A stretch of 64,000 bases of DNA from Cupriavidus necator (GTDB lineage: Bacteria > Pseudomonadota > Gammaproteobacteria > Burkholderiales > Burkholderiaceae): NCBI GenBank assembly GCA_022041995.1, contig CP074390.1, positions 682,001 to 746,000 on the forward strand, read 5' to 3'. Positions 15,549 to 25,928 of the stretch are shown one piece after another. A model generated the notes under the pieces. The model made no database searches. It worked only from the letters and a program-made list of their open reading frames with translations, and was not told where the DNA came from. Position 1 is the stretch's first letter. Each line of letters starts with the position of its first letter. Position numbers and translations under genes: made by a program.

Positions 15549-16874
15549 TCAGCCGGCCACCACCCGCCGGACCTTGCGCAAGGCCTGCTCCAGCGCATCT
15601 ATGGAGATCGATCCGAGCGCCAGCCGCAGCGCATGCGGCACGCTCGCGCCGACCGCGAACGGCTCGGCCGTCGTCACCAGCACACCCTCGTGTTCCAGCG
15701 CGGCCGCGGCCTGGTCGGCGCGCAGGTCCTCCGCGAGTTCAAGCCACAGGTAGTACGAAGACGGGTGCGCCGTGACGCGGCAGCCACGCAGGATGCGCCG
15801 CGCCAGGCTCTGCCTGCGCCGGGCGTCCTTGCGCTTGCGATCTTCCAGGTCATCGACCGTGCCGGCTTCGATCCACAGGCAGCCGAGCGCCACGGTCAGC
15901 GAAGGCGTGTTCCAGGTTGACACGCGAATGGCGCGTTCCAGTGCCGGCACCAGGTGCCCGGGCGCCGCGATGAACCCCATCCTCAGGCCCGATGCCACGC
16001 TTTTCGACAGGCCCGAGACGTAGACGGTCCGCTCTGGCGCGAAGGTGAACACCGGTTTCGGCGCCGGTTCGGCAAGGAAGGCGTAGGCACCGTCTTCAAT
16101 GATCAGCAGATCATGCCATTGCGCCAAGGCCGCAAGGCGGCCGCGGTCCGCCTCGCTCATGACATAGCCCAGCGGATTGTGCATGGTCGGCATGGTGTAG
16201 ACCGCCCGCACCGGACGCCGCTTGCAGAGCGCGGCAAGGCGCTCCAGGTCCAGGCCCGCGGCGGTCGCCGGCAACGGTTCCAGGTCGAGCCGGTATGACT
16301 GCGCCAGCGCCTTCATGCCCGGATACGTCAGCGCGTCGATCGCCACGACGTCGCCGGGCTTGAGCAGCCCCATCACCGTCACCGCCAGGCCCTGCTGCGC
16401 GCCGTTGACGATCAGCACCTGGCTGCCCGGCACCCGGATGCCGCGGTTGCGCAGGTGCCGGGCAACGGCCTGCCGTTCGTGCGGGCGCCCGCCCTGCGGC
16501 GCGGAATGCAGCAGCGCGTCAAGGTCGCCCGAGGCCGCGATGCTGCGCAAACCGTCGCGCAACAGTTCAACCTGTCCGGGCAGCGACGGGTAGTTGAAGG
16601 TCAGGTCCACCGCGCCTGCGCGCACCGGATGCTGCTCCAGCCCCAGGCCGCGCGGCAGCGAGGTATCCCGCACGAAGGTGCCCCTGCCGGTCTCGCCGAC
16701 CGCCAGCCCGACGGCCTCCAGCTCGACGTAGACGCGTGCAGCCGTTGCCAGCGCCACACGGTACTGCTTCATCAGCGCGCGCACCGTCGGCAGTTGCGTG
16801 CCCGGAGGCAGGTCGCCGCTGTGAATGCGCGCGGCAATCTCGTCAACGATGGCTTTGTAGCGTGCGTGGGCCAT
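15549..16874 (-). CDS. MocR-family GntR/aminotransferase-like transcriptional regulator
   Basis: 441 residues. An N-terminal GntR winged helix (residues about 5-75, with PPGTQLPTVRALMKQY) is followed by a fold-type I aminotransferase-like domain. The pyridoxal-phosphate Lys lies in YVSGLSKSVASG and the Asp in LLIIEDGAYAF. MocR proteins sense amino acids or pyridoxal phosphate and usually control a divergent gene. The LysE exporter starts 85 bases away on the other strand and is the obvious target. The stop lies 23 bases from the convergent purU end. Confidence 0.88.
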   Translation of the reverse strand: MAHARYKAIVDEIAARIHSGDLPPGTQLPTVRALMKQYRVALATAARVYVELEAVGLAVGETGRGTFVRDTSLPRGLGLEQHPVRAGAVDLTFNYPSLPGQVELLRDGLRSIAASGDLDALLHSAPQGGRPHERQAVARHLRNRGIRVPGSQVLIVNGAQQGLAVTVMGLLKPGDVVAIDALTYPGMKALAQSYRLDLEPLPATAAGLDLERLAALCKRRPVRAVYTMPTMHNPLGYVMSEADRGRLAALAQWHDLLIIEDGAYAFLAEPAPKPVFTFAPERTVYVSGLSKSVASGLRMGFIAAPGHLVPALERAIRVSTWNTPSLTVALGCLWIEAGTVDDLEDRKRKDARRRQSLARRILRGCRVTAHPSSYYLWLELAEDLRADQAAAALEHEGVLVTTAEPFAVGASVPHALRLALGSISIDALEQALRKVRRVVAG

Positions 16875-16958
16875 GCTTTGTATCTAGAACAATTCTTTGC
16901 GTGTATCAGGCCTCCAGAATAGCCTGCATGCCTAGTCAACGCTAACCATTTCCTGCAC

Positions 16959-17588
16959 ATGATTGCCCTGACCACCCTGTCGATCTTCGCGGCGGCAGTA
17001 ATGCTCCTGCTGCTGTCACCCGGCCCGAACATGGCATTCGTGATGGCACATGGCATCACCCACGGCCCTCGGGGCGGCGTTGCCACGGCACTGGGGATTG
17101 CCGTAGCCGACCTTATCCTCACGGTCCTGACAGCCACCGGCATCACCGCCCTGGTCATGGCGTGGGCGCCGGCGTTCGACCTGATCCGCTATGCCGGCGC
17201 GGCCTATCTGCTGTGGATGGCGGTCAAGGCGCTCCGGCAGCCGCTCACGCTGAACGAGGCAGTGGTAACGCAAGCGTCTTTGCGCTCGGTGTTTGTGCGC
17301 GCCATGCTGAACAGCCTGCTCAATCCCAAGGCGCTGCTGTTCTTCATGGTCTTCCTGCCGCAGTTCGTGGAACCTGGCAAGGGTAGCGTGACCCAGCAGT
17401 TGCTCGTGCTCGGCGTAGTCCTGACGGTGCTCGCCACCGTGTTCCATGCGTTGCTCGGAGCGGCTGGCGGCACCGTGCGCCGCTTCCTGTCTCGCCATCC
17501 CAGGGCGGCAACACTGCAGTCGCGCGGCCTGGCAGCCGTGCTGGTGCTGCTGGCGCTGCGGCTGGTGCTGACCTCACGCCCGTCCTGA
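16959..17588 (+). CDS. LysE/RhtB-family amino acid exporter
   Basis: 209 residues with about six hydrophobic segments and the family's N-terminal signature (LLLLSPGPNMAFVMAHG). The mid-protein LNSLLNPKALLFFMVFLPQFV is also typical of LysE/RhtB exporters of amino acids or their derivatives. It is divergent from a MocR regulator, which probably responds to the exported compound. The ABM-domain gene follows by 25 bases and may be co-transcribed. Confidence 0.88.
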   Translation: MIALTTLSIFAAAVMLLLLSPGPNMAFVMAHGITHGPRGGVATALGIAVADLILTVLTATGITALVMAWAPAFDLIRYAGAAYLLWMAVKALRQPLTLNEAVVTQASLRSVFVRAMLNSLLNPKALLFFMVFLPQFVEPGKGSVTQQLLVLGVVLTVLATVFHALLGAAGGTVRRFLSRHPRAATLQSRGLAAVLVLLALRLVLTSRPS

Positions 17589-17613
17589 ACCCGTTTCCCA
17601 CGCAGAGCCCTGG

Positions 17614-17955
17614 ATGTATATCGCAGCCTTTATTTACCGGCCCGGCCAGGCCGATGACGAGTTCCACCGCCTTAGCGCCCTGATCGACGAGATCGCGGCC
17701 GGCATACCCGGCTTTGTCGGTGCCGAGTCCTGGCGCTCGCCAGATGGCCAGCTCTCCAACGCCAGCTACTACTGGCGGGACAAGGACTCCCTGCAGGCCT
17801 TCGCCACCCACCCGCGGCATCTGGACGCCAAGCGCCAGTACCGCAAGTGGTATGACGGCTATCACGTGGTGATATCCGAAGTGCAGCGCGCCTATGGCGA
17901 CGGTTCGCTCCTGCACTTCGTGCCCGACAGCCGGCGCCAGCCGCCGCGGGGGTAA
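17614..17955 (+). CDS. Antibiotic biosynthesis monooxygenase (ABM) domain protein
   Basis: 113 residues, with the small ferredoxin-like ABM pattern: an N-terminal strand YIAAFIYRPG, GFVGAESWRSPDG in the middle, and YYWRDKDSLQAFATHPRH followed by YHVVISEV. Such proteins are cofactor-free oxygenases or small-molecule binding proteins, usually dimers in the cytoplasm; the substrate is not predictable. It is downstream of the LysE exporter on the same strand, so probably in the same transcript. Confidence 0.7.
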   Translation: MYIAAFIYRPGQADDEFHRLSALIDEIAAGIPGFVGAESWRSPDGQLSNASYYWRDKDSLQAFATHPRHLDAKRQYRKWYDGYHVVISEVQRAYGDGSLLHFVPDSRRQPPRG

Positions 17956-17970
17956 ACGCAGTCACCCTGC

Positions 17971-17993
17971 CCGGCCGATATCTGGTCGGCCGG
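17971..17993. terminator. Hairpin after the ABM gene
   Basis: Arms CCGGCCGA (17971-17978) and TCGGCCGG (17986-17993) with a 7-base loop, 15 bases after the stop. There is no clear T run, so it may be a Rho-dependent or simply stabilising hairpin. Confidence 0.4.
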
Positions 17994-18035
17994 CCGCACG
18001 CCGTCGACTTCCTGCATGAATACCTGGACCCTGCC

Positions 18036-18078
18036 CCGGGTGTTCCATTCCGGAACACCCGGTGTCACGCGCTGACAC
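18036..18078 (+). promoter_or_regulatory. Inverted-repeat upstream activator sites of the acoD promoter
   Basis: Two adjacent palindromes: CCGGGTGTTCC (18036-18046) against GGAACACCCGG (18052-18062), and GTGTCA (18062-18067) against TGACAC (18073-18078). A further TGACAC half-site lies near 18094. They sit about 40-80 bases upstream of a sigma54-like promoter, the normal place for an enhancer-binding protein, and the activator AcoR is encoded downstream of acoD. Confidence 0.6.
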
Positions 18079-18114
18079 AGCCGTGCCGGCGCGTGACACA
18101 TCCCACCCGTGCCA

Positions 18115-18130
18115 TTGGCACGCGCCCCGC
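18115..18130 (+). promoter_or_regulatory. Sigma54 (-24/-12) promoter of acoD
   Basis: TTGGCACGCGCCCCGC has the invariant GG (18117-18118) and GC (18129-18130) exactly ten bases apart and a perfect TTGGCAC -24 half; the -12 half (CCGC) is weaker than TTGC. It lies about 117 bases before the acoD start, downstream of paired inverted repeats. Confidence 0.6.
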
Positions 18131-18246
18131 CAAATTCCGCGTTTTTGCTCCGATTCCGTCCCCGGCACAGCTTTTGCAATCTGTCTGCGGTGCGCGCGGC
18201 GTCCACGCCGTGACGACACTACAGACATCACTGAACGGAGCGAGAC

Positions 18247-19767
<1,521 letters not shown>

Positions 19768-19769
19768 CC

Positions 19770-20171
19770 ATGGCGGGCTCAACGTCCGCTCCCGCCACCG
19801 CGCCGGTTGCACGCGTGGTGGCAACCCCGGCCGCGCTCACGCTGATCGCGGAGCTCGCCGCGCGGCATGGCCCGCTGATGTTCCACCAGTCCGGCGGCTG
19901 CTGCGACGGCAGTGCGCCGATGTGCTTCACCGCCGGTGAACTGCTGGTGGGTGCGGCCGATGTCTGCCTGGGCGAGATCGGCGGCGCGGCGTTCTATATG
20001 ACACGGGCGCAGTTCGAGTACTGGCAGCACACGCGGCTGGTGATCGATGTGGTGCCGGGCGCGGGCGGGATGTTCTCGCTGGAGGGACGGACGGGGAAGC
20101 GGTTCCTGACCCGCTCGGAGTTGTTCAGCGATGAAGAGGCCGCGTGGCTGGCGGCGCAGCCGGCATTGTGA
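19770..20171 (+). CDS. DUF779 family protein of the acoD operon
   Basis: 133 residues from ATG 19770, two bases after the acoD stop. It carries the DUF779 pattern: ALIAELAARHGPLMFHQSGG, then CCDGSAPMCF with a Cys cluster, then FYMTRAQFEYWQHT and a C-terminal GKRFLTRSELF. The family nearly always follows an AcoD/ExaC-type aldehyde dehydrogenase; its role is not established. The conserved His/Cys residues suggest metal binding or help with dehydrogenase maturation (inference). Confidence 0.85.
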   Translation: MAGSTSAPATAPVARVVATPAALTLIAELAARHGPLMFHQSGGCCDGSAPMCFTAGELLVGAADVCLGEIGGAAFYMTRAQFEYWQHTRLVIDVVPGAGGMFSLEGRTGKRFLTRSELFSDEEAAWLAAQPAL

Positions 20172-20223
20172 GGAGGTGCGCGATGATAGCTTGCTGATGT
20201 CGATGCTTGCTTGCCGACAGTGT

Positions 20224-20254
20224 GCTCCCTCTCCCGCAAGCGGGAGAGGGGAGC
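20224..20254. terminator. Bidirectional hairpin between the DUF779 gene and acoR; copy 1 of a repeated element
   Basis: GCTCCCTCTCCCGC pairs with GCGGGAGAGGGGAGC around a very short loop. It sits between two convergent gene ends (20171 and 20279). Nearly the same hairpin, followed by the same GAGCAAAC, occurs at 35680-35706, also between convergent genes. Confidence 0.65.
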
Positions 20255-20278
20255 AAACAAGCGGGACGGGATGAAGTC

Positions 20279-22231
20279 TCAGCGTCCCGGCTCTTGCTCG
20301 TCGCCTTCCAACCCCTCCCGCAACCGCCGATAAATCGTGTTGCGCGACACCCCCAGTTCACGCGCCGCGTGGCTGACATTGCCGCCGTGCCGGGCAAGCG
20401 CCTGGCGGATCAGGCCGGCTTCCCAGTCGCGCATGCGGCTGGCCTTCGCTGACGCCGGCGCCTGCGCTGCCGCCGCCGCATCACTGCTCTCGCGCAAATC
20501 GCCGCATTCGTGCTCAAACCCTTCCGGCAGGTGTTCCACCCCGATCTCCGCCTCCGCTTCTGCCAGGATCGCCGCCGTGTGCAGCACGTTGGCAAGCTGG
20601 CGGATATTACCCGGCCACGGATGCCGGCGCAGCAGCGCCAGCACTTGCGCGTCGACCCGCAGCGGCCGCGCGCCGGCTTCTTCGCCCTGCCGCCGCAGGA
20701 TGCGATCGACCAGCAGCGGCAGGTCGCTGCGCTCGCATAGCGGCGGCAGGGTCACGGCCAGCGCATTGATGCGGTAGTACAGGTCTTCGCGGAAGGCGCC
20801 ATCGGCAATCATCGCGCGCAGGTCGCGGTGGGTGGCGCAGACCACGCGCACGTCGACCGGCAGCGCGCGGGCGCTGCCCAGCGGGGTGACCGCGCGCTCC
20901 TGCAGCACGCGCATCAGCCGCACCTGCTGTGGCAGCGGCATGTCGCCGATCTCGTCCAGGAACAGCGTGCCGCCGTGCGCCTGCACGAGCTTGCCCTCGC
21001 TGCCGCGGCGGCGCGCGCCGGTGAAGGCGCCTTCTTCGTAGCCGAACAGTTCGGCCTCGATCAGCGATTCGGGGATGGCCGCGCAGTTGACCGCGACGAA
21101 GGGCCCGCCGGCGCGCGGCGAGGCGGCGTGGATGGCGCGCGCCAGCCACTCCTTGCCGGTGCCGGTGCGGCCCTGGACCAGGATGGTGATATCGCGCCCG
21201 CTGACCTTGCGCACCCGGCGCAGCACCGCGGCCACGGCGGCGTCGCCGGTATCGAGCGCGGCCAGTGCCGGCGGCAGCGGATCTTCAGCGCTGGGCTGGC
21301 GCACCACGATGGGCGCGGCCAGGTATTCGAGGCGGGCAAACACCTGTACCCGGCTGGGCAGCGTCAGCGTCTGCAGCGATCCCGCCGCGCCGGCGCGCGC
21401 CTGCATCGCCACGCGCACCGGCTGGCCGAACAGCCCGGCAAAACCGGCTGCCGCCAGCGCGTGCGGGGCCAGCCCCAGCTGGAACAGACCGCTGCGGTTG
21501 GCAGCCAGGAAGGCGCCGTCGGGCGAAAACGCCGCCATGCCCTCGAACAGCGTGCCGACGAACTCGGGCCGCGCATGGAAACGCACCAGCAGCGCCTCCG
21601 GGAAGTGGTTGGCAAACAGGTGGTTCTCGATCATCTGCGCCGACATCCGCACCAGCGCCATGGTGTGCCGGTGGAAGCCGCGATGATCGCCACTGACATC
21701 GAGCGCGCCCAGGATGGCACCGGTCGGGCCGGCGATCGGCGCGCATGAGCAGGTCAGCTGGTGGTTGGACTCGAGGAAATGCTCGCTGGCGTGGATCAGA
21801 GTGGGACGGGCCTCGGCCAGTGCGGTGCCGATGGCGTTGGTGCCCTTGCTCGGCTCTGACCACGATACCCCCGGTGCCAGCGCCACGTGCCGCGCGCGCG
21901 CGACGAATTCGCCGTCGCCCAGGCTGTGCAGGATCACGCCGCTGCTGTCGGTCAGCAGCACCATGCTGTCAGTATTGGCGATCTGCGCGTGCAGGGTCTC
22001 CATCACCGGCAAGGCATGGCGGTACAGGTCGCGGCTGGCGTCCACCAGTTCACCCAGCGCGCGCGGGCTGACGGCGTCGAAGCCGGGCGCATGGCGCGCG
22101 TCCAGCCCGAAGCCGGCCGAGCGCGCATGCGCGCGGGCGATCAGGCCGGCGCGGTCGGCATCGGCCGGGTCGACATGGGCAGCCTGGCGGGCAACATCGG
22201 AAAGCGCAGCGGGATCGGCGGCACAGTGCAT
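20279..22231 (-). CDS. acoR: Sigma54-dependent activator of acetoin/acetaldehyde catabolism
   Basis: 650 residues. The N-terminal half has a GAF-like sensor region (about 70-210), the middle an AAA+ sigma54-contact domain with Walker A GRTGTGKE, an intact EEGAFTGA loop and GGTLFLDEIGD, and the C-terminus a Fis-type helix-turn-helix (NVSHAARELGVSRNTIYRRL). This is the AcoR layout and length. It is convergent to acoD-DUF779, whose upstream region has a -24/-12 promoter and inverted repeats. The signal is probably acetoin, acetaldehyde or a related alcohol. Confidence 0.88.
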   Translation of the reverse strand: MHCAADPAALSDVARQAAHVDPADADRAGLIARAHARSAGFGLDARHAPGFDAVSPRALGELVDASRDLYRHALPVMETLHAQIANTDSMVLLTDSSGVILHSLGDGEFVARARHVALAPGVSWSEPSKGTNAIGTALAEARPTLIHASEHFLESNHQLTCSCAPIAGPTGAILGALDVSGDHRGFHRHTMALVRMSAQMIENHLFANHFPEALLVRFHARPEFVGTLFEGMAAFSPDGAFLAANRSGLFQLGLAPHALAAAGFAGLFGQPVRVAMQARAGAAGSLQTLTLPSRVQVFARLEYLAAPIVVRQPSAEDPLPPALAALDTGDAAVAAVLRRVRKVSGRDITILVQGRTGTGKEWLARAIHAASPRAGGPFVAVNCAAIPESLIEAELFGYEEGAFTGARRRGSEGKLVQAHGGTLFLDEIGDMPLPQQVRLMRVLQERAVTPLGSARALPVDVRVVCATHRDLRAMIADGAFREDLYYRINALAVTLPPLCERSDLPLLVDRILRRQGEEAGARPLRVDAQVLALLRRHPWPGNIRQLANVLHTAAILAEAEAEIGVEHLPEGFEHECGDLRESSDAAAAAQAPASAKASRMRDWEAGLIRQALARHGGNVSHAARELGVSRNTIYRRLREGLEGDEQEPGR

Positions 22232-22400
22232 GACGGCGGGTCTCCTGTATCAGCAGGCGGCGCGCGTTGCGGCCGCTGCCCTGCCGTCCCGTGGCGCGTG
22301 CCGTGCAACTCAGGTGCGGCGGCAGGCCGGGCGGCTGTAGTCCGGCAACCTTATCACAGGCTCCCGGCCGTGTATTGCCCCCGCGCCCTGCCGGGCCGGG

Positions 22401-22643
22401 TCAGCGTTTTTCGTCGAGCAGGTCGTTCAGGATCTCGTCGAAGGTGGCCTGGGCATCTTCCAGCGCCTGCAGCGCCGCATCGAACGTCTGCAGCGCAAGC
22501 TTGGATGGCTTGCCGCTGCCCTGCGGCGGATAGTGGGTCTGCAAGGCGGTGAAGGCCACCTGCACCTGCCGCGTGGCCGCGACCACGCGTTCCATCGCCT
22601 GCGCCTCTTCGGCGCGGTATTGCTCGTGTTTCTGCTCGCTCAT
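22401..22643 (-). CDS. Small conserved-looking cytoplasmic protein, unknown
   Basis: 80 residues from ATG 22643. It is acidic and helical with coiled-coil-like spacing (ALQALEDAQATFDEILNDLLDEKR), without signal peptide, Cys or membrane segment. I do not recognise a family. It is transcribed away from the hydrolase gene at 22832 and sits 169 bases beyond the acoR start. Confidence 0.6.
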   Translation of the reverse strand: MSEQKHEQYRAEEAQAMERVVAATRQVQVAFTALQTHYPPQGSGKPSKLALQTFDAALQALEDAQATFDEILNDLLDEKR

Positions 22644-22831
22644 GCCTGTTTGCTCCGTATGCGCGTCATCCCGGGAGGGGGCGCGCGCGTGAATGAGGTA
22701 TATCGTACAAGAACTGCGCCAGCCGGCTTGCGCTACGCGCTCGCGCCTGACAAAAATGAGGTAGGCTGCGCGGCTGGGCGGCAAGGCCGGCGCTGGTGCG
22801 CCTCGCCTGGCAGCGACACTGAAGACTAGCC

Positions 22832-23758
22832 ATGCCATTGATCACCCGCCGTACGCTGGCAGCCGCGCTGATGACTGCCAGCGGCTTCGCCTGCTACTGG
22901 ACCTACCTGACGCTCAACCAGGAGCGGCTGCTGTTCGATGCGCGCCGGCGTCCGCCGCGCGACCTGCCCGACGGCATCATTGGCTATTCGCACCTGATCC
23001 CCGGCGGCGTGGTGCGCGGCTACATCTACCATACCCCCGGCGACAACGTGCGCGACCTGCTGTTCTACCTGCCCGGGCGTGGCGAGGATGTGCTCGAAAC
23101 GCTGCTGTACGCGCGCTGGCTGCCCGCCGGCATGGCCTTCGCCACCTACGATTACCGCGGCCTGGGACACTCCGACGGCCTCCCGTCCGAGGGTGCCGCA
23201 GTGGCCGACGCCAGCCAGTTCCTGCTGCATGCACGCCGTGTCTTCCCCGACACCCGCGTGCATGTGGTGGGGCGCAGCCTGGGCACCGGCGTCGCGATCC
23301 AGCTGGCGGACCTGCAGGACTTCGAGAGCCTGCAGCTGATCACGCCATACGACTCGCTGCTTGAACTGGTGCGCAAGCGCTTCCCGCTGGTGCCGCTGCG
23401 CCAGCTGATGCGCCACCATTTCGATTCGATCTCGCATTGCAAGAAGGTCGTGCAGAGCACCAAGGTGCTGCTGGCCGAGACCGATGAAGTAGTGCCCCAT
23501 GAATGCTCAGAACGGCTCATGGCCGCCTGGCCCGGCCCGGTGGCGCTGCAGACCGTGCCAGCCACGAATCACTTTACCATTATCGAACGCGAGGAAACCT
23601 GGCTGGCGCTAGGCGAATTTGCCCGGCATCACAACCAGGCCAGGCTGCACGTGGCTACGGCCCAGCCCGCCCGGCCCGGTCCGGCGGCCGCCGCCGGCAC
23701 GCCGCCCGTCGACCATGACGAGCTCGGCAATCCGTTGCCGCTGGCGGCCAGCCGCTAG
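22832..23758 (+). CDS. Alpha/beta hydrolase, membrane-anchored
   Basis: 308 residues. A hydrophobic N-terminal stretch (ALMTASGFACYWTYLTL) looks like a signal anchor. The fold follows with YDYRGLGHSDG, the nucleophile elbow GRSLGTG (Ser149), an acid in ETDEVVPHE and His in TNHFTI. This is the BAAT/BEM46-like serine hydrolase pattern; the substrate is unknown. The C-terminal 50 residues are Pro/Ala-rich and probably disordered. PBP1A follows by 30 bases, so both may be expressed together at the envelope. Confidence 0.8.
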   Translation: MPLITRRTLAAALMTASGFACYWTYLTLNQERLLFDARRRPPRDLPDGIIGYSHLIPGGVVRGYIYHTPGDNVRDLLFYLPGRGEDVLETLLYARWLPAGMAFATYDYRGLGHSDGLPSEGAAVADASQFLLHARRVFPDTRVHVVGRSLGTGVAIQLADLQDFESLQLITPYDSLLELVRKRFPLVPLRQLMRHHFDSISHCKKVVQSTKVLLAETDEVVPHECSERLMAAWPGPVALQTVPATNHFTIIEREETWLALGEFARHHNQARLHVATAQPARPGPAAAAGTPPVDHDELGNPLPLAASR

Positions 23759-23788
23759 CGGCGGTCAGGCAGCGGGTAAAATGCGCGC

Positions 23789-25900
23789 ATGAAAAAAATC
23801 GCAGTCAAGGCAGGCGGCGCCGTACTGGCGCTGGCTGCAGCCGGTGCCTTGCTTGCCGGCTTTGCCGCGGTGGTAAGCCTGCGGCAGCTTCCCCCGATCG
23901 ACGCCCTGCGCGACTACCGGCCCGACGTGCCCCTGCGGATCTACACCAGCGACAACGTGCAGATCGGCGAGTTCGGCAGCGAGCACCGCGAGTTCATCCC
24001 CTTCGAGCAGATTCCGCCGCGCATGGTCCAGGCGCTGCTGGCAGCCGAGGACGACCAGTTCTACGAGCACGAGGGTGTCGACGTCCCCGGCGTGTTGCGC
24101 GCCGCGCTGGCCAACCTGGGCCAGGGCTATGCGCAAGGCGCCTCCACCATCACCATGCAGGTGGCGCGCAATTTCTACCTGTCGCGCGAGAAGACGCTGG
24201 CACGCAAGTGGTATGAAATGCTGCTGGCCTGGCGCATCGACCAGACCCTGCCCAAGGACCGCATCCTTGAGCTGTACATGAACCAGGTCTATCTGGGCGA
24301 GCATGCCTACGGCTTCGGCAGCGCCGCGCATGCGTACTTCGGCAAGCCGCTGGCGTCGCTGTCGCTGGCCGAGACGGCCATGTTGGCGGGGCTGCCCAAG
24401 GCCCCCTCGTCCATGAACCCGGTGGTCAACTTCCCGCGCGCCAAGCGGCGCCAGGAATATGTGCTGGGTCGCATGCTGGCGCTGGGCATGATCAGCCAGG
24501 ACGACTACCGCGAGGCCCGCGCCGCGCGCCTGGCGATCTCCGACGACAGTCCCGGCAGCTTTGCCGGGCATGCCGAATACGTGGCCGAACTCGCGCGCCA
24601 GCTGGCGCGCGAGCGCTTTGGCGACGAGGCCTACACGCGCGGCCTGAACGTCTACACCACGGTGTCGTCGGTGCGCCAGACGCTGGCTTACGATGCAGTG
24701 CACGGCGGGCTGGAAGGCTACGCGCGGCGCCACCGCAAGTTCGTCAGGGACCTGTCGCAGGGTCCGCAGGCCGCGCTGGTATCGCTGGACGGCGCCACCG
24801 GCGCGATCGAGGCGATGGTGGGCGGCGCCGACTTTGCCACCAGCCGCTTCAACCACGCCACCCAGGCGCAGCGCCAACCGGGCTCGACCTTCAAGCCCTT
24901 CGTCTATGCGGCGGCGCTGGAGCGCGGCGTGTCGCCCGGCACGCTGATCAACGACGCGCCGCTGGCCAACGGCTCGCGCTGGCAGCCGTCCAATGACGAC
25001 GGGCGCTTTGTCGGCCCGATCACCGTGCGCCAGGCGCTGGCCGAATCGCGCAACCTGCCGGCGATCCGCACGCTGCAGGCGATCGGCATTCCGTACGCGG
25101 TGGAGTTCGCCAGCCGCTTCGGCTTCGCGCCCAGACGGCTGCCGCGCTACCTGCCGCTGGCACTGGGCACCGGCACCACTTCGCCGCTGCGCCTGGCCGC
25201 GGCCTATGGCGTCTTTGCCAACGGCGGCCACCGCATCGAGCCCTACCTGATCGCGCGCATCACCGACAGCGAAGGCAAGGTGCTGTTCTCTGCCGAGCCG
25301 GGCGACGCCACGGACAGACCGGCCTCGCCGCGCGTGATCAGCGCCCGCAACGCCTTCGTCATGGACAGCCTGCTGCGCAGCGTGGTCGACGACGGCACCG
25401 GCGCCGGCGTGCGCCGCTACCTGCGCCGCGACGACGTGGCCGGCAAGACCGGCACTACCAACGATTCGGTCGACGGCTGGTTCGCGGGCTACGCCGGCGG
25501 CGTCGTCACGGTGGCGTGGATGGGCTATGACGACAACCGCAGCCTGGGCGAGCGTGAATTCGGCGCCACCACCGCGCTGCCGGTGTGGGCCGCCTATATG
25601 GAGGGCCGCCTTGCAGGCGTGCCCGTGCCTGAAGCCGAAGCGCCCGCAGGCGTGGTCCGCGTGAGCGGCGACTGGATGTATGCCGAGTATGCTGACGGCA
25701 GCCATGGCATCGCTGCCATTGGCTTCCCGCCGCCGGCACCCGCGGCGCCGCCGGCGGTCGATCCGGTCGCCAGCAACCTCGGCGGGCCCGCGGCCGCGGC
25801 GCCGGCTACCCCCGCACCAACGCCCGTCACCAGCGAGGCAACTGGCCTGCCGGCGCCCGGCGCTGCCACGCCGGCCGTCCCCGCAAGCGCCAGCCTGTAA
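23789..25900 (+). CDS. Bifunctional penicillin-binding protein 1A family (glycosyltransferase/transpeptidase)
   Basis: 703 residues. It has an N-terminal anchor (about 7-30), then the GT51 glycosyltransferase domain with catalytic AAEDDQFYEHEGVD, GASTITMQVARN and LYMNQVYLG. The transpeptidase domain has the active Ser366 in GSTFKPF, an SxN-type SRN and KTG at Lys553. It polymerises and crosslinks peptidoglycan on the outer face of the inner membrane. It is shorter than E. coli PBP1A and lacks the large inserted domain. The last 70 residues are an Ala/Pro-rich, probably disordered tail. Likely a second class A PBP besides the one encoded elsewhere. Confidence 0.9.
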   Translation: MKKIAVKAGGAVLALAAAGALLAGFAAVVSLRQLPPIDALRDYRPDVPLRIYTSDNVQIGEFGSEHREFIPFEQIPPRMVQALLAAEDDQFYEHEGVDVPGVLRAALANLGQGYAQGASTITMQVARNFYLSREKTLARKWYEMLLAWRIDQTLPKDRILELYMNQVYLGEHAYGFGSAAHAYFGKPLASLSLAETAMLAGLPKAPSSMNPVVNFPRAKRRQEYVLGRMLALGMISQDDYREARAARLAISDDSPGSFAGHAEYVAELARQLARERFGDEAYTRGLNVYTTVSSVRQTLAYDAVHGGLEGYARRHRKFVRDLSQGPQAALVSLDGATGAIEAMVGGADFATSRFNHATQAQRQPGSTFKPFVYAAALERGVSPGTLINDAPLANGSRWQPSNDDGRFVGPITVRQALAESRNLPAIRTLQAIGIPYAVEFASRFGFAPRRLPRYLPLALGTGTTSPLRLAAAYGVFANGGHRIEPYLIARITDSEGKVLFSAEPGDATDRPASPRVISARNAFVMDSLLRSVVDDGTGAGVRRYLRRDDVAGKTGTTNDSVDGWFAGYAGGVVTVAWMGYDDNRSLGEREFGATTALPVWAAYMEGRLAGVPVPEAEAPAGVVRVSGDWMYAEYADGSHGIAAIGFPPPAPAAPPAVDPVASNLGGPAAAAPATPAPTPVTSEATGLPAPGAATPAVPASASL

Positions 25901-25928
25901 AATTCGGGTTTCCCCTATCCCGATCCCG

